From Paucibacter sp. DJ2R-2 (GTDB taxonomy: Bacteria; Pseudomonadota; Gammaproteobacteria; Burkholderiales; Burkholderiaceae_C): a DNA stretch of 64,000 bases. The position numbers and the translations under genes are program-made. The stretch lies in assembly GCF_025717675.1 (NCBI RefSeq), contig NZ_JAJIRT010000003.1:62001-126000 (forward strand), in the 5' to 3' direction. This document shows positions 61,031 through 64,000 of this stretch, in pieces. The first letter of the stretch is position 1, and each line of letters starts with the position of its first letter. Under the pieces are notes generated by a model, which ran no database searches, was not told where the DNA came from, and saw nothing but the letters and a program-made list of their open reading frames with translations.

Positions 61031-62146
61031 ATGCATGCATTCCGACCTTTGCAACTGTGCGCGCTGATGGCGCTGGCAAGCATGGCCTCTCTGGCCACCG
61101 CAGCAACGCACTACGAAGGTGCCAAGTCGACCGCGGTCATCAAAGATGGCTGGCTCTACACCAACACTCAAACTGCGACCGGGCAAGCGCTCGTGACCGC
61201 GGTGAAGCCCGCAGCGGTGGCAGGTGTCATTGGTGTGGGCGACACGCGTGTTTACGGCGCAGCCTTTGACAAGGGGCGCAAGCTGAGCGTCAACCAGTGG
61301 CAAGCGGTCCTGAGCATGGACGCTTACCCTGAGAACAGCACGACCAACTACCAAGACCCCGGTCCCTGGCGCTATTGCGAGGTGGACTACGAAGCTGCAC
61401 AGGGAATTTCAGACTATCGCGGCAACACCTTTGGCCCCGTTGGCGTGACCACGGTCGGTGACTTCCCTGACTATTTCAAGAAGGCTTTTGCCCCCAATGT
61501 TCTGGGCAAGCCTAACGCCACTAACGCTGACATGTTGGCCTGGGGCGTTCAGGTCACGGGCGTGCCGGCAGCCAGCTTCAAGGCTGACGATTCGAGGCTG
61601 GATCCGTATCCCAATCTTGCGCGTTCCAATGCCACCAAACGCGCAGCTCTGGGCAAGATCTGTCAGGCTTTGCAGGCAGCCTTTGACACCAAGCAAGTCC
61701 AGTATGTGATGAGCCACTACGCGCACATCGACAACGACAAGCTACAACCCGTGCTTACTGCTCTGAAGGGCCTGGGCTTCACGAACTTCAGCAGCTTCAA
61801 TCTGGTCGGTTTGGCTTTTCAGGTGCAGGTGAACACCGGCTCCATAGCCAGCGCTTCTTCCTTCTCCTCGGTGCGCCAGGCAGGCAACTGCGGCAGCATG
61901 AGCGCAGAGACCTGCTTTGCCACCTACCTGACCGATCAATACATTCGCTGGTTGAAGTCGCCGAGCTTGGGCGATGACGCGTCCAATTGCTGGCGCGCCA
62001 ACATGGCTCTGGACATCTATAAGAAGGACCCTACGATGTCCAGTCTGACCGTTGTCAATCAAGTCATCAACGGCAGCTATCCGAACAACTCCGGAAAATG
62101 CCCGACCTCGGGAGTTCGGTGGTCGAAGAACATGGCTTGGCAGTGA
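61031..62146 (+). CDS. Secreted chitosanase, GH80 (ChoA-like)
   Basis: 371 residues from the ATG at 61031, with the Shine-Dalgarno GGAG 9 bp upstream; in-frame starts at 61016 and 60926 add unlikely extensions. The signal peptide (MHAFRPLQLCALMALASMAS...) is followed by the mature start ATHYEGAKSTAVIKDGW. The region MDAYPENSTTNYQDPGPWRY then CEVDYEAAQGISDYRGNTFG holds acidic residues typical of clan GH-I chitosanases. The whole sequence resembles the Mitsuaria GH80 chitosanase ChoA as I remember it. It cuts chitosan outside the cell. Two Cys pairs are plausible near the C-terminus (GNCGSMSAETCF, NCWRANM, GKCPTSG). Confidence 0.75.
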   Translation: MHAFRPLQLCALMALASMASLATAATHYEGAKSTAVIKDGWLYTNTQTATGQALVTAVKPAAVAGVIGVGDTRVYGAAFDKGRKLSVNQWQAVLSMDAYPENSTTNYQDPGPWRYCEVDYEAAQGISDYRGNTFGPVGVTTVGDFPDYFKKAFAPNVLGKPNATNADMLAWGVQVTGVPAASFKADDSRLDPYPNLARSNATKRAALGKICQALQAAFDTKQVQYVMSHYAHIDNDKLQPVLTALKGLGFTNFSSFNLVGLAFQVQVNTGSIASASSFSSVRQAGNCGSMSAETCFATYLTDQYIRWLKSPSLGDDASNCWRANMALDIYKKDPTMSSLTVVNQVINGSYPNNSGKCPTSGVRWSKNMAWQ

Positions 62147-62204
62147 GTTCAGCGGATTGCTCGCAACTGGCCCAGCGGTGCTGCCCATTCTCGGAGTCTA
62201 GATC

Positions 62205-63032
62205 TTGAGAACTCTGCTTCGAAAGTGGGTGGCGCCCCTGCTGAGTGTCTGTGCGCTTTGTGCTTGCGGTGGCGGCAGTGCTGTCACCAGCCCAGATGGA
62301 AGCAGCGCACCTTCAGTTGAGGTTCCTGTCGCGGCTGCTCGGGCTTTGCAGCCCGAGCAGCGAAGGCGCGCAGAGTCATTGATGGCGATTTGGGAAAACG
62401 GGCAAATCGAGAAGGCCTATGGATATGCCGAGAACATTCGGGATGGCCGTGGTGTGACTTGGGGCTGGGTCGGTTTCACCACGGCCGATGGCGATGCCAT
62501 CGCCGTGCTGGAAGAGTTTGAAAGCCTGCATCCCAATAACCCCTTGAGTCCTTTTTTGACGCAGCTGCGGGCCATGGCAGTCAGCGATGAGGCCGGTTTC
62601 ATTCGAGCAGTTCATGCCTCAGCAAGTGGCGAGTTCAATGCGGATTTTGAACGAGCCCAGAATCACCAAAGCGACCTGAAGTACTACCTTCCCGCGCTGA
62701 AGGTCGCCCAAAAGCTGGGCCTGAAGACTGCAGCTGCGATCGCCCAAATCTACGACAGTGCGATCAATCATGGATTGGAAGGGGTGGACGCACTGGTGTC
62801 CCAAGCGACACAGGAGCTGGCTGGCACTCCGTCGAGCGGTATCGACGAAGTCCGCTGGCTCAATGCCTATCTGGACATCCGCTATCGCGTACTCGTTGCA
62901 GATCCAACGTGGCGTTCGTCTTCCGACAGAGTTGCGGTGTTCAAGGAACAGATCGTGGCGCGCGGCAATCTCAACCTGGATCGGCCCATCCATATTGAAT
63001 CCGTCCAGTACGGAGTGTTTGACATCCGATAG
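62205..63032 (+). CDS. GH46-type chitosanase, predicted lipoprotein
   Basis: 275 residues with a TTG start at 62205 (Shine-Dalgarno GGAG at 62192). The N-terminus VAPLLSVCALCACGGG has lipobox-like cysteines, so it may be anchored to the outer membrane. GH46 pattern: LMAIWENGQIEKAYGYAENI, then RDGRGVTWG and FTTADGDA, with likely catalytic E64 (IWEN) and D80 (RDGRG), as in Streptomyces CsnA (E22/D40). The rest follows the two-lobed helical fold (LNAYLDIRYRVLVADPTWRS). It lies 58 bp after the GH80 gene, so it is probably in one operon. Confidence 0.85.
   Translation: MRTLLRKWVAPLLSVCALCACGGGSAVTSPDGSSAPSVEVPVAAARALQPEQRRRAESLMAIWENGQIEKAYGYAENIRDGRGVTWGWVGFTTADGDAIAVLEEFESLHPNNPLSPFLTQLRAMAVSDEAGFIRAVHASASGEFNADFERAQNHQSDLKYYLPALKVAQKLGLKTAAAIAQIYDSAINHGLEGVDALVSQATQELAGTPSSGIDEVRWLNAYLDIRYRVLVADPTWRSSSDRVAVFKEQIVARGNLNLDRPIHIESVQYGVFDIR

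Positions 63033-64000
<968 letters not shown>

Overview
The window looks like one piece of a high-GC betaproteobacterial chromosome. The best guess is Burkholderiales, Roseateles/Mitsuaria-like (Sphaerotilaceae). The rsfS-rlmH-maf-rng order, the beta-type Tol-Pal genes and a GH80-like chitosanase resembling the Mitsuaria ChoA family point that way. The taxonomic call is inference from gene content, not from a search.

Region 1 (1-7555) is core genome: the end of rsfS with a long Lys/Ala tail, then rlmH, maf (YhdE type), rng, tolB-pal-cpoB and tcdA, followed by two tRNA-Lys genes (TTT and CTT). Region 2 (7556-19000) is gene-poor accessory DNA after the tRNAs. It holds a lipoprotein, a zeta-toxin-like P-loop ATPase overlapping a small protein, a frameshifted and truncated IS30-family transposase, an MFS transporter with a hydrolase tail, an intact IS3-family element that splits a DUF6348-like gene, and a VTT/TVP38 membrane protein.

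Region 3 (19086-37991) is a conjugation module: a relaxosome protein and relaxase on the + strand, converging on one long minus-strand operon. In transcription order the operon runs trbM-like, virB1, B2, B3, B4, a Cys-rich periplasmic protein, B6, B5, B8, B9, B10, B11, virD4, an OmpA-like lipoprotein, an LPD7 protein and a DUF1173 protein. I see no integrase, replication or partition gene, so this is a resident or decayed ICE or integrated plasmid segment. A second, decayed relaxosome-protein/relaxase pair lies inverted at 57.2-57.7 kb.

Region 4 (38.5-47.7 kb) has a secreted GH9-like glycosidase, a TetR-SDR pair with two matching putative operators, a TIR-domain protein (candidate anti-phage effector) and an operon of a WYL regulator plus two small proteins. 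Region 5 (48.1-57.05 kb) is a likely hydantoin or thiohydantoin uptake and catabolism cluster: TonB receptor, HyuA-type hydantoinase, DUF917 protein and NCS1 permease, divergent from a MalT-like LuxR regulator.

Region 6 (57.1-64 kb) has the mob relic, an FMN-dependent alpha-hydroxy-acid oxidase, a chitosan-use cluster (nagB-II deaminase, GH80 and GH46 chitosanases) and the start of katG. Secreted chitosanases would release glucosamine oligomers. After uptake and phosphorylation by genes not seen here, NagB-II would feed glucosamine-6-phosphate into glycolysis.
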